In this document: piece after piece, positions 49,676 through 56,899 of the stretch
Layout: each line of letters starts with the position of its first letter
Numbering within the stretch: position 1 is the first letter of the stretch
Assembly (NCBI GenBank): GCA_030141605.1
Contig: JAQGDQ010001005.1
Span: 1 to 64,000 of the forward strand
Direction of reading: 5' to 3'
Length of the DNA: 64,000 nucleotides
Source: Tubiluchus corallicola
Lineage: Eukaryota; Priapulida; Priapulimorpha; Priapulimorphida; Tubiluchidae
The notes under the pieces: generated by a model
Told to the model about the DNA's origin: nothing
What the model saw: the letters and a program-made list of their open reading frames with translations, nothing else
Database searches by the model: none
Translations under genes and position numbers: made by a program

Positions 49676-50262
49676 TTTAAGAAATAATAGCATACAAAAA
49701 ACTTAACAACACAGCATAACAAACAGAACAATATTTGGTGAGATGTATGGGCAGTCATAACAAAAATACACATTAATAAATAAAAATGACAACTACAATG
49801 CATTACAAAAGTTAATATGGGTTCTGATGACATAGTAATTTAAGTCTGCTTATAAGCAATTACTGTTGTTGAGAGATAACAGGTGGCTAATATTCTAAAG
49901 CTGGTGGGTAATCATAAATATACTATGTTGTGTAAAAGGATAGAAGTTGTGCATACGTTTATTTATATTTCTATTGTTAAGGCACTCGGATACAAATTTA
50001 CAGATGAAAACTAATGGTTATTATTTATTAAGCTATGTGCTAAGCAATTTCAAATAAATGTTCTACGAACACTGAGCTTTTCTAAACAACAGGGCGAACT
50101 TTAGCTTACCGACATGTCTAACGATTGTCGATTTAGGTCGATCGGCGGGTTGAAGGGACTTGGTCGAGTAGCCATGTATAGAGCACTAAGAGCCGCAGCG
50201 GAACCAATGCCAATCAATCCCAGAGTTCCTCCGACATACTCGATATATTTCTCTAATTCCAT
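21213..50262 (-). CDS. ACSL: Long-chain-fatty-acid-CoA ligase (ACSL1/5/6-like), complete, 17 coding exons
   Basis: Activates long-chain fatty acids to acyl-CoA with ATP and CoA, at the ER or mitochondrial outer membrane. Spliced length is 2052 bases, 683 residues plus stop, close to the family's ~700. All exon phases close. The N-terminus ([12 protein letters not shown], then [17 protein letters not shown]) is a membrane anchor. Then come TWLSYNE, the [11 protein letters not shown] block, the AMP-binding P-loop [56 protein letters not shown], the fatty-acid signature [10 protein letters not shown], the [20 protein letters not shown] hinge, and a C-terminus ending DTMYSNLE. No key motif is missing. 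The start codon 50260-50262 is preceded by a 37-nt leader and a splice acceptor (AG at 50300-50301), so a non-coding exon lies upstream. The ACSL1/5/6 subgroup is inferred from overall similarity; exact paralogy needs a tree. Introns total about 27 kb and are full of repeats. Confidence 0.97.
22445..22860. mobile_element. hAT-like MITE, family F copy 1
   Basis: Starts CAGGGGCCTATTAACCAATA and ends GATATGTCACTG. The interior matches 34401-34800 (GGCTAACTAGGCTATAGCC, AGTGCCACATAACGAAC). The flanks gatgctac/gacgttat match at 5 of 8. Lies in ACSL intron 16. Confidence 0.6.
23680..23751 (-). CDS. ACSL: ACSL exon 16
   Basis: 24 codons, [20 protein letters not shown], then SFEQ; phase 0 at both ends. 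Acceptor TTTGTAG, donor CAG|GTAACC. Confidence 0.95.
24882..25383. mobile_element. hAT-type MITE, family C copy 2
   Basis: Left end CAGGGATGTGCAAATT, right end AATTTGCACACCCCTG; the flanks cagtagat and cattagat match at 7 of 8. Interior AACTTTCCCGCAATTCCTGC and CTTCGCGGGCCGC are as in the other copies. Lies in ACSL intron 15. Confidence 0.85.
25622..25726 (-). CDS. ACSL: ACSL exon 15
   Basis: 35 codons, including [20 protein letters not shown] and GLLDWCQNK; phase 0 at both ends. Confidence 0.95.
25933..26261. repeat. 82-bp tandem repeat, four copies
   Basis: The unit is ACTTACAGAAAGTATTACTA, then ATTTTTGTAGGTC, CAGGGTGAAATTCATTGC, and AAAGCAGTTCTCCAAAACTA. The last three units are nearly identical, suggesting recent expansion in ACSL intron 14, 65 bp from exon 14. 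Confidence 0.9.
26326..26469 (-). CDS. ACSL: ACSL exon 14: C-terminal domain hinge
   Basis: 48 codons, [20 protein letters not shown], then [14 protein letters not shown] and [12 protein letters not shown]. The DRKK hinge lysine/arginine block is intact. Confidence 0.96.
26811..27450. mobile_element. Degraded hAT-like fragment in ACSL intron 13
   Basis: AGAGGCGGAGCAAGG ... GTATCGCCCCCCAGTGCAAG at 26811-26870 and GGGCGCCAGAAGTTTTTTTG with CCCCCGGGCGCC at 27385-27418 look like ends of hAT-type sequences. No matching terminal pair or target duplication is visible, so this is tentative. Confidence 0.35.
27596..27712 (-). CDS. ACSL: ACSL exon 13: FACS signature
   Basis: 39 codons, [20 protein letters not shown], then [19 protein letters not shown]. 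This is the signature block of fatty-acyl-CoA synthetases. Confidence 0.97.
28250..28330. repeat. Purine-pyrimidine (CACG/CATG) simple repeat
   Basis: Irregular ACACGCACGCAACCACGC ... ATGCATGCATGCGCGCAC, alternating purine-pyrimidine and potentially Z-DNA forming; in ACSL intron 12. Confidence 0.6.
28540..28701 (-). CDS. ACSL: ACSL exon 12
   Basis: 54 codons, [14 protein letters not shown], then [20 protein letters not shown] and DGRGE; donor GAG|GTCAGT. YGQTE is the conserved adenylate-forming motif. Confidence 0.97.
28702..30702. other. ACSL intron 11, nothing recognised
   Basis: 2 kb of AT-rich intron with scattered short open frames; no repeat ends or exons could be supported. Confidence 0.5.
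30703..30853 (-). CDS. ACSL: ACSL exon 11
   Basis: Phase 2 in, 0 out; [20 protein letters not shown], then [16 protein letters not shown] and FIRCASGCV. Donor GTG|GTACGT. Confidence 0.96.
31030..31604. mobile_element. TA-flanked MITE (CAGGGTGCATAAGATTATGG), copy 1
   Basis: The left end after TA reads CAGGGTGCATAAGATTATGG; the right end ATATCCATAATCTTATGC is its inverse. ACSL intron 10. The minus strand keeps a short coding-like piece (about 31275-31352, [12 protein letters not shown] ... KITERDPA), also present in copy 2 at 54875-55413. Confidence 0.75.
32340..32422 (-). CDS. ACSL: ACSL exon 10
   Basis: 83 bases, phase 0 to 2; [20 protein letters not shown], then SKEAELK. The carried AG completes an Arg codon with exon 11. 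Confidence 0.95.
32423..33208. other. Part of ACSL intron 9, nothing recognised
   Basis: AT-rich; no repeats or exons supported. Confidence 0.5.
33209..33568. mobile_element. hAT-type MITE, family B copy 2
   Basis: Left end CAGGGGTTATTTCAAGG, right end GAAATAGGCCCTG; the flanks gtcgagtc (33201-33208) and atcgagtc (33569-33576) match at 7 of 8. The CT tract is short and interrupted (33327-33353). ACSL intron 9. Confidence 0.85.
33803..33937 (-). CDS. ACSL: ACSL exon 9
   Basis: 45 codons, [20 protein letters not shown], then [20 protein letters not shown] and RIYDK; phase 0 at both ends. Its first 14 codons and acceptor are duplicated 107 bp upstream (see 34003-34109). Confidence 0.97.
33896..34109 (-). 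repeat. 107-bp tandem duplication covering the 5' part of ACSL exon 9
   Basis: Units 33896-34002 and 34003-34109 are nearly identical. The upstream copy retains a good acceptor (TTTCAG, AG at 34045-34046) and encodes [14 protein letters not shown], followed by QSQNA and a stop. It is therefore a decoy exon start that would end the protein early if used. Confidence 0.9.
34401..34800. mobile_element. hAT-like MITE, family F copy 2
   Basis: 400 bp; CAGGGGCGTATTAACC at the left, TACGCCTCTG at the right; the flanks ggtgcaat and agtgtaat match at 6 of 8. ACSL intron 8. Confidence 0.75.
34801..35613. other. Rest of ACSL intron 8, nothing recognised
   Basis: AT-rich; short open frames only. Confidence 0.5.
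35614..35691 (-). CDS. ACSL: ACSL exon 8
   Basis: 26 codons, [20 protein letters not shown], then FERTVQ; donor CAG|GTATGG. Confidence 0.97.
36030..36525. mobile_element. hAT-like element, CAGTGGCGGCTCG family copy 2 (degraded)
   Basis: Shares TATAGGTACTCTGGAACTGC and AATATTATCGATAATATTC with 19216-19763, but both ends have decayed. It abuts the family B fragment that begins at about 36542, suggesting nested insertion. Confidence 0.55.
36542..36733. mobile_element. hAT-type MITE, family B copy 4 (truncated, opposite orientation)
   Basis: Begins TGAGGCCCGGGGAAGTGGGG, so it lacks one terminus, and ends AAATAGGCCCTG at 36733. The CT tract is missing. ACSL intron 7. Confidence 0.7.
36816..36938 (-). 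CDS. ACSL: ACSL exon 7: AMP-binding P-loop
   Basis: 41 codons, [20 protein letters not shown], then [15 protein letters not shown]. The Ser/Thr/Gly-rich ATP loop and its lysine are intact. Confidence 0.98.
37120..37620. mobile_element. hAT-type MITE, family C copy 3
   Basis: Left end CAGGGGTGGGCAAATT, right end AATTTGCACACCCTTG, with the nonamer atcttagaa on both sides (37111-37119, 37621-37629). ACSL intron 6. Confidence 0.88.
37843..38051 (-). CDS. ACSL: ACSL exon 6
   Basis: 209 bases, phase 1 in, 0 out; [20 protein letters not shown], then [20 protein letters not shown] and [17 protein letters not shown]. Confidence 0.95.
38195..38250. repeat. (GAT)n-rich simple repeat
   Basis: GATGATGATGATGATGATG with interspersed GTCAATGATGAT units in ACSL intron 5. 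Confidence 0.7.
38571..39147. mobile_element. Long inverted-repeat MITE, copy 2
   Basis: Ends AACTCCATGTACACGTAATG and CATTACGTACTCACAGAGT mirror each other; the interior repeats ACGTGGTTTCC-type, CAGCTGTAG and GCAGGTATCATCA sequences of 5985-6942, partly in reverse order. ACSL intron 5. Confidence 0.55.
39274..39373 (-). CDS. ACSL: ACSL exon 5
   Basis: 100 bases, phase 0 to 1; [20 protein letters not shown], then [13 protein letters not shown]. Conserved PLYDTLG core. Confidence 0.97.
39505..39893. mobile_element. hAT-type MITE, family B copy 3
   Basis: Left end CAGGGCCTATTTCAAGG, right end AAATAGGCCCTG; the flanks atcatatg and atcagatg match at 7 of 8. It contains a (CT)n tract at about 39619-39690. 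ACSL intron 4. Confidence 0.88.
40498..40590 (+). repeat. Possible tRNA-derived SINE fragment
   Basis: TAGCAGCTCATAGAGCAGAA followed by TTGTGTTCAAAACCCAGTGC resembles an A-box/B-box arrangement about 25 bases apart. The acceptor stem is not recognisable; tentative. Confidence 0.3.
40713..41165. mobile_element. Tigger/pogo-like MITE, copy 2
   Basis: CCGTATTTTCCCGTGTATAA at the left and TTATACATGGGAAAATACGG at the right, with TA on each side. Internal flanks match the element at 3106-3565, but the transposase piece is replaced by other sequence. Its right end is only 9 bp from the 5' splice site of ACSL exon 4. Confidence 0.85.
41175..41276 (-). CDS. ACSL: ACSL exon 4
   Basis: 34 codons, [20 protein letters not shown], then [14 protein letters not shown]; donor GAG|GTATAT, whose intron runs into the Tigger-like terminus at position +10. 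Confidence 0.95.
41277..42404. other. ACSL intron 3, first part, nothing recognised
   Basis: AT-rich intron leading into the 72-bp satellite. Confidence 0.5.
42405..43055. repeat. 72-bp hairpin satellite (9 units) with 216-bp higher-order period
   Basis: Each 72-bp unit holds GTGTGGCATTGTTT and, 17 bases on, AAACAATGCCACAC, an exact 14-bp inverted repeat. Units come in variants (GCTGAATATG, ACCGAATATG, ATTGAAGTTG) that recur in the same order, giving a three-unit period seen twice. The 72-bp period keeps a frame open on the minus strand for 229 codons, which I take to be an artefact of the repeat. Confidence 0.9.
43056..43680. other. ACSL intron 3, between satellite and SINE
   Basis: AT-rich; nothing recognised. 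Confidence 0.5.
43681..43978 (+). repeat. tRNA-derived SINE with (TTA)n tail
   Basis: The head has a pol III A box (TAGTCTAGTGG, 43688-43698) and B box (GAGTTCGAACC, 43730-43740) at tRNA spacing. About 190 bp of unrelated body follows, then AATAAAGATTATTATT and a (TTA)n tail. It is not a functional tRNA: the acceptor stem does not pair. ACSL intron 3. Confidence 0.75.
44420..45798. repeat. 57-bp satellite array (about 24 units)
   Basis: The unit is GTCTGCTATTTTAACCGCTG, then TTGTTTTAATTACAATG and ATTGGTAAAAAAGGGAAGGC. The 57-bp period is 19 codons, so long frames stay open on both strands: 467 codons antisense with a 19-residue unit, and up to 182 codons sense. Mutations are spread over all codon positions and the array lies inside ACSL intron 3, so I treat it as a satellite and not a gene. 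Confidence 0.9.
46058..46660 (+). pseudogene. LINE-like ORF2 C-terminal relic, frameshifted
   Basis: The frame opens [20 protein letters not shown], then [20 protein letters not shown] and [20 protein letters not shown], which has the GG..TYL...KDL...W pattern of the extreme C-terminus of LINE reverse-transcriptase proteins. It stops at about 46363. A shifted frame continues protein-like ([20 protein letters not shown], then [20 protein letters not shown]) to a stop near 46544. No reverse-transcriptase core is present. It lies in ACSL intron 3 on the opposite strand. Confidence 0.4.
46661..47955. other. ACSL intron 3, last part
   Basis: AT-rich. Two related segments at about 47215-47300 and 47335-47425 (TAGTAACAAG/TAGTAGCAG, GGCCACTTTTTTGTAAATAAA) suggest an old local duplication. 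Nothing else recognised. Confidence 0.4.
47956..48023 (-). CDS. ACSL: ACSL exon 3
   Basis: 68 bases, phase 1 in, 0 out; [20 protein letters not shown], then NE; donor GAA|GTAAGT. Confidence 0.96.
48705..48816 (-). CDS. ACSL: ACSL exon 2
   Basis: 112 bases, phase 0 to 1; [20 protein letters not shown], then [17 protein letters not shown]. Acceptor TGTACAG, donor CAG|GTAATG. Confidence 0.93.
49480..49672. repeat. Retroposon-like 3' tail and (AT)n microsatellite
   Basis: ATGAAAATAAATATTATCTC, then ATCTTATCTTA and a (TA)n run at 49634-49671 resemble the 3' end of a non-LTR element. No coding part is visible. ACSL intron 1. Confidence 0.4.
50110..50262 (-). CDS. ACSL: ACSL exon 1 (coding): start and membrane anchor
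   Basis: 51 codons from ATG (50260-50262): [20 protein letters not shown], then [20 protein letters not shown] and [11 protein letters not shown]. The hydrophobic stretch anchors the enzyme. A splice acceptor in the leader at 50300-50301 shows there is an upstream untranslated exon, not located. Confidence 0.93.
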
Positions 50263-50479
50263 TGTTATCTTGTGATGTTTACAATAGAGATTAGACTATC
50301 TGAAAAAAAAACACACGACAATTGTTAACAGCTGTGAGTAAAATTATTTAACAGCACCATTGGCACGTCACATTTAAATGCGATACAGAAAGCAAATGGA
50401 TTATTGAAATAAACAAAATGTCTATTTAATATTGTATTAGGCTTAACAGCCATTGTAGTGCATTAATGATTTCAGTTAA

Positions 50480-50980
50480 CCCTTTCAGTACCAAATTATT
50501 TTTTTAATAAGAAAAAATTTTTTGGCTTGGTACTTTTGTTCAGTATGTCCATCTTGTTTACACATAATAATTTTTTTCTACCTGTACCGGCGCGCTAAAT
50601 ATAGCCTGTATCTCACGGGATGCATTAACATTCAATGGAAGCATAAAATGAAGTAATTGAAGTGAATGAAGTGAAGTAATGAAGCATGAAGTAATGAAGT
50701 GAAAAAAAGAATTTATTTAAAAATAAAGTATTTAAGACATTTAGTATGCATGCTATGCTGATCTGTACAAAGTCATCTCTAAAGTACTGTACCTTGTGCA
50801 GTTTTTTATGCTATGTAGATTTTCTAGTTTGCAAATTTTATCACTACTTTTAGTCTATTGTTATTGGCTTAAATCAAGATAAATATTAACAGATCAAATA
50901 ACTGTCAGTTTTAAAATTTTATTAATTTTAAAGGCAGAAAATATTCTCGTATCCCACGGGATACAACGGGTATGAAAGGG
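50480..50980. mobile_element. piggyBac-like MITE
   Basis: TTAA (50476-50479) precedes CCCTTTCAGTACC, and GGTATGAAAGGG is followed by TTAT (50981-50984), a near-perfect TTAA duplication. The CCCTTT/AAAGGG ends fit piggyBac. Near both ends lie mirrored CACGGGAT-containing motifs. No transposase. Confidence 0.65.
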
Positions 50981-51593
50981 TTATGTATCACTCATTCAAA
51001 ATGGATCATTACATCCTCATTGTTTGTTGCACAACAATATTGACAAATTAAATTTATTATTACATCAAACTGTGCTTCTAAAAAGAGTTGGAAAACGTGT
51101 GTTAATTGGAAAACTAGACAAGTGCTGTTACCATTGTTTGAAAGCGTAAAAATCGAAGCAGATAAGAAAAAACGCCAAGGTATTTTTGTTTTACAACAAA
51201 AATGATAGAATTGTCTGACAGTGCATTTAACAGTTTGCTGTCATGAGTTTGCACACAGGCACTAAGCAAAGGCTTGACAAGAACAGATTGTATTACACAA
51301 CTATCATGCAACAAACATGTGTGGATGTGTTATAGGAACACTGAAAATCTATCCACATTTGTAGAACATACGATCTACAGCAATGAAATTCTTTTAGCAC
51401 ACAAATTTCACTAAATTTTATTTTATTTTGCATTTACCAATTATAGCTATTTTGCTATATATTTATCTAGATTTGTACGACATCCGGTTTTGTTCAAAAC
51501 GTGACGACAGCATTAGATTAACTGCTAGATACAAAGCTGTTACATTTTATAGGCTATTAAGCAGAAAATCAGGGGATGGTGGCCACAGAGTGT

Positions 51594-51672
51594 TTTGGCT
51601 GCGAAAGTCGAGCAGTGTGCAAGCCAGGTTAGTATATGGATGGGCGATTGATTACCAGGACTGCATCTGCGA
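51594..51672 (+). repeat. 5S-rRNA-like fragment (SINE3-type candidate)
   Basis: AGTCGAGCAGTGTGCAAGCC followed by AGGTTAGTATATGGATGGGC and GATTGATTACCAGG follows the 3' half of animal 5S rRNA, around the ...TTAGTACTTGGATGGG... region. The 5' half is weak, so it is a decayed 5S pseudogene or part of a 5S-derived SINE. Confidence 0.45.
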
Positions 51673-51746
51673 TACCTGCCTGCTGCTACTTTCCTCACCG
51701 AGGAGGTATTTCCATCCACATCGTGGTAAAAGCACCTACATCAGTT

Positions 51747-51987
51747 CATTTTTCACCTTAGATGATTATCCTCGATAAAGGGCTAGATTCTGGTCCTGCC
51801 ATACCTATTCAATCTTAGTAGGAAGCCTCGCATTTTTCATTAAAAAAATTAAATGAAAAATGAATACAGACGTTCCTATTTTGAGTAGCTTGAAGGCGAT
51901 AGTTAAATGTTACATGGATAAAAGCTGTTTTTCATCTTAGATGATTATCCTTGATAAAGGGCAGATTCCGATCCTGCCATACCTATG
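51747..51987. repeat. Duplicated 58-bp segment
   Basis: CACCTTAGATGATTATCCTC ... GGTCCTGCCATACCTAT at 51747-51806 recurs at 51932-51987. It could be the tail of the neighbouring 5S-like SINE. Confidence 0.6.
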
Positions 51988-53628
51988 CTGTTATACTCAT
52001 ATAGTACTTGGACTCTCGGTCAGTCACATATAAGACGAAAGATTTATTAGTCCCATCGCTGATTATTAATAATACAAAAATTTCTTTACACAGTAGACAA
52101 ATTTGCACTGCACGGCTTTACCATGGCGCAGACAGTAGCTTTACGGCGATAAGATAACTGTGCAAATATCATTCATTTGCTTTAGAAGTTCCTATTAAGT
52201 CTACCAGCAAAGCTGTATAGAGAAAGCAAAAAAAAACCATTCTCACACTAATTAGATTAACCGATAAGATGACATTACAAATTTCATTCTATTATTACCT
52301 GAATCAAATAAGCCTAGAGAAAATAAGGTTGCTAAAATCTAGCTGTCATGGTTCACAAATATTTTAGTGCTATATGAAGGCAACCAAACTAGGTAAAACT
52401 AGTAGTACTGCGTACTGCAGCATGGTATTATTTATGTGGAATTTAAATTGTAACTCATTTTAACTTGTTATTGCCACATGAAACTTTTCTCTATATACCC
52501 TACTAAAGCTCGAGTTCAAAACTCGAAATCCGAAATAAAATCAATCAGACCATGTGTATTGCCCACAGAAAAATACGACTTAAGAGAAGACAGGATGATT
52601 TTTCATATACTACCCCATTTTCAAGCCCAATAAAAAGGATACATTTTAACACAAATAATACTGCAAAAGCGTTTCTGATAATTAAATAATAGATTAAAAA
52701 CTTAATTAACAGCTGACTAGCCCGACTATTGATGACATCACAAACTAACATAATTTTCAACAGCAAAAATGTTCCATGAGCGTATTGCATGTGTTTGCGA
52801 AAGTGAAAATTGAAGTACAGTGCTGCTGTAAGATATTTAGTGTGTTGTACTAAAACTAGATAATCAAATTAGTTTGTCAACTTGTAATAATGACTACAGA
52901 TGATAAAAATGCTACTTATTACACTTTATAATCATGATCACAGTTTTTCTTAGTTCTCGCTCCATTTCATCTTTCATTCACTACTCCCCCCCACTTTTAT
53001 GTATATATTATCATTATTCATTATTTCAATTATTAATCATTTTTTGAAGATTTCCATGTACAGTTTGGCCTGTCAAGCTATGCTTTTAGGCTCAAACTGT
53101 ATGCATCAAAATTATTCTGTAATGTAATTTGCACATGTATATGCTGCATTTTGTAATTTCTCGATAATACTGCATTTATTCATATTTATATTTATATTTA
53201 CTTAAATGGATAATTATCTGCATTTTAATGATAATTGTAAGATGCAATGTGGAAATGAATAAACTCTTAAACTCTTGAAAATAATTTTTCCTTTTAGATG
53301 TACTTTGATCAATATAAAACACGAGAGAGAAAGTATAAAATAAAACAATTAACAGAGGTTTAACCAGAGAGATAACTATGGCAAAAACCTACATACAGGC
53401 TTTGCCCTGTCGACTTACGGTTATCTACCAACAATTTGTAGTACAAAAACATTTTTGCAAAGCGCAAAGCAACTTTAGCATTTGCAAACTAAAAAGCTAC
53501 AATAAATTGTAATTTTCATTTACGTTTAAAGATCTTCATGCCATTAGTAAGAGATAAAATATTATAGGTCAAAATGTAATAAATTAATATCAAATTAGCA
53601 CCTGTGTGTTAATTATACGTGTAAATTG
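51988..53628. other. Intergenic spacer with a LINE-like 3' end at 53030-53285
   Basis: Mostly featureless AT-rich DNA. Bases 53060-53285 (TTGGCCTGTCAAGC ... GGAAATGAATAAACTCTTAA, then ACTCTTGAAA) have the look of a CR1/L2-type LINE 3' UTR ending in short tandem repeats; no reverse-transcriptase sequence is seen. Confidence 0.35.
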
Positions 53629-54486
53629 TATGGCACTGTATTAGAATCCAGGTCCCAGTCGATTTTCGCCGAGCGATCACCTATTCGATATGCTTGCTTG
53701 ACACATTATGACGTTTCACGCTAAACTCACGACTGCTCCTCAATACTTTGTGGACAGAATTCTGTGAAAATACACATTGTTATTTATTTAATAATTGGGA
53801 TAATGCTGAACATGACTTTGTTCAATGGAAATGTTAGTTTGTCTGACTGAATAAATAAATTGTTGGCTTAAATGATCTAAAATTACTTGATATATATAAT
53901 TAATTTAACTAAATTGTACGTTCAGTTCACCCCTCGACTAAAATTTAATGTAAACAACCCGCTGTACCAGACAACGTGCGAGGCTCAAAAAATTATCTGG
54001 GAGCATAACATTGAAAATCAGGTATGAGAGTTTAAAGATACATATAAAAACGCTATTATAGTATTAACATGACGGCTGCGTAAACTAAAATCTGACTGTG
54101 ATGCGCTTAGTTATTAATAATAATGCGGATGATAATGAAGATGACTGATAATTGTTGGTAAGTTTATTTCAACAAAAATCTGTATAAATACACTTCTCGA
54201 AAAAATACTTTACACTGCTTGCAGCAATTTAATTATTTATTCAGGTTAAAATACATTTTATACGATTATATGTATCAAAATCTAGGCCAAATATCAATTT
54301 TTTATTTTTTATAAAAATTATTGGACTTTTATATATTATTTCATTAACTTATTCCACCACTGGTGAAACTCAGGCGCTGATCAATCATCATATCGTAAGA
54401 GCAACGCGGTTCGTCATAATGCGCCATTGAAATAGGCAATTGCTCGACAAAAATCGAGCAGGACCTGGATTCTAATAGAGTGCCAA
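53629..54486. mobile_element. Long inverted-repeat element (TGGCACTSTATTAGAATCC)
   Basis: GGCACTGTATTAGAATCC ... at the left and GGATTCTAATAGAGTGCC at the right are inverted, and the pairing continues inward through CAGGTCC and TCGATTTT for about 45 bases. No open frame of note. Superfamily unknown. Confidence 0.7.
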
Positions 54487-54874
54487 ATTATGCCAGCCGT
54501 TGATATGGTTAATCAAAAGTTTAACACAATACAAAACACGCAGAGTTCTGAAATTATTGGCACTGAGCCAAGAAATCGATTACACGTGAAACCAAGTTTA
54601 TATAAAATTTTTATACCTTTCACGTATTTTTTTAAAGTAACAGCACTAAGTAGCATAACAGACTGCAAAAAACTGGTCTCACAGCCGAATTTCTAGCATT
54701 TTCACTGAAATTAACGTAACCGGTGTAAAATAAACCTCCACCATGAGAAAACAGGCCTCTCCAATCTTCATACCGCCACCAGATGGCGAATTATAAGGTC
54801 TTTTAAAGATCGATTCCGTTAAAAGATCTTTCATATTAACTGAATTGGAGACTTGAGGTTCTAATGTATATGAT

Positions 54875-55413
54875 CAGGTTGCATAAGATTATGGATATGT
54901 ATAAGATAAATAAAATAGCTTATTTTATTGATTTTTGAAATTTTTTTTTATGGATATCAATAAAATAAGAAATAGACTATATATGGAACGAGATGCCCAG
55001 GGGGAAATCAATTAAAAAGTAAAAACAGTAGTGCTTGAAACGTGTTTTTAAACACGCAGGACTTGGTTCTAATTTTATTAGTCCACAGAGAGTACGTCTC
55101 TGGTGGCTGGGTCTCTCTCAGTTATTTTCAGAGCGAACTCCAGCTCATGCTTTGGTTGAAACTTCGCCATCTTGATAACAAAACGACAATGAGAAAAAAC
55201 AATGTAAAATAGTAAATCCGGAAATGCGCTTTTGTTGGTTTGTTTTCTTTCTCTCCTAACGTTCGTTTTCAGTGTTGCCAATGCTTACAACTCGTTACTT
55301 TGTACAAAAAAATATTTTTTTATTTTATGCATTTCTTATTCATGGATTTTTCAAATTTTATTTTATGGATTTTTGGTCTTATTTTATGGATATCCATAAT
55401 CTCATGCACGCTG
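54875..55413. mobile_element. TA-flanked MITE (CAGGGTGCATAAGATTATGG), copy 2
   Basis: Closely matches 31030-31604 in the same orientation. The right end reads CTCATGCACGCTG|TA. The minus strand (55078-55171) reads [20 protein letters not shown], then PATRDVLSV, a remnant first exon of an unidentified transposon protein shared by both copies. Confidence 0.75.
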
Positions 55414-56304
55414 TATATGATGGCGAAGAGCTGTTGAAAAGTCACTGGAATAGCAGTGTATAGTTCTTTGCTGGATTACTGTTTTGTTTACCTGTCTTGA
55501 AGGCAGATTTCTTTTGTTTTAGAATTCTGGCTGCCAGGTGCCTCTTCACAACATAGGTAACGAGCATAATCATGTGATGATGATGTGATCAATTATAAAG
55601 TTTTTGTAAAACTAAAAGGTACTACTGCTAAAGGCTCCTTGAACAAGGTTAGATTAGACTTTAATTTATTCTGCTCATCAACTTATTGTATTTATGATTT
55701 CATATTATTTCAGTATTGCTTTATTTATTGATAGTATTTGGTACGGATGTACGATTATTAAAACGATAGTTCACTATGCACAGTTTAATATTAATTTTAT
55801 GGAGATGGTGTTGGGAAAAACAGTAACAATCACCTGGCAGCTTAGCAATAATATTAGTTTAATTTCTAACTTAATTTTTAACTCACGTAATTTTTAACTT
55901 AAAGTTTTACAGCTATTATAACTATAGTTTAGGTAATTTATTGTTTTAGCTCCATGCAAAAGGTCAGCCTTAAGTTGGCCAACATTGCAACAGGCGACAC
56001 AAATCCGATAGATTTTTTTGGGTCGACCTTGGTCCAATGTAAATTGACTAAGTGTTTGTATTAGCAATAAAGTTTCATGTAATATTGACTTCTTAGTGAT
56101 ACTAACTTCGATGTTGTTTGTAGGAATTGAATTTGTCATTAGACACAAGATGGCAGCATCTAAGTTTTGGCATTTATTTTCGACTGACAACACTTATATC
56201 ATTGTGGAGTGATGACAGCAAAGAATTGTATTGTCTAAATACTGTGCTAACTGTCAGAAACAGCAGCAGTTTTCAAGGAATTCGGGCAGAATCATAAAAC
56301 TGCA
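55414..56304. other. Upstream region and 5' leader of the antiporter gene
   Basis: No repeat recognised. An in-frame TAA at 56248-56250 precedes the first ATG (56305), so the leader lies at least partly in 56251-56304. No TATA box or other promoter element can be asserted. Confidence 0.4.
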
Positions 56305-56899
56305 ATGAACGCAAAAGTTGCACATAACGATTCAGATGTGGATGATGCTGACGAGGCTCCATCAGCTTTGCCTCACATTCCGGAACGGTTAAGACATCGA
56401 ACATTGTCAGAGGGTTGCTATTCAGATCGTCCTCCACGCTTTCGAGGCCAGAGGTCAATGTCTCATGGCCATATTGGTAGACGACGGTTGTATAAGTCTC
56501 CGAGTGATATCATCAAGTACTGGTCAAGAACTTCTATCGCAAGTATTTCCAGCAGTGGGAATTATCCTCTAAGAAGCTGTCCGGGAAGTGAGAATCTACT
56601 TTACCCACGCACGTTTGCAGATCGTGTCTTCCGTCCTATACTAAGAAAACATTTCCTCGTACCGGAAGAACCGACAAATTGGGAAAAGATTAAAAATGTT
56701 TTTCTTTGCCCACCAGTTGATAGAGTCGCAAGGTCTCTGTCACTTGTGCTAATTGTGGTGCTAATGTGGGCGGTTGTTTGGTCTCTTTTTGGTGATGCTG
56801 CGTTACCTGGTGGATACTTCTTTGCTCTTATAGTTCTGATTATTTTGTCCATGGCAGCTGGTTGGGCCGTAAGTTTTCTACATTTGCCCCCATTGTTAG
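56305..56899 (+). CDS. SLC9B2: NHA exon 1: N-terminal tail and first helices
   Basis: Starts at the first ATG after an in-frame stop. The tail has DSDVDDADEAPSALPH and RGQRSMSHGHIGRRR; helices include SLVLIVVLMWAVVWSLFG and YFFALIVLIILSMAAGWAV. Donor TTAG|GTAAGT, phase 1. Confidence 0.93.
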
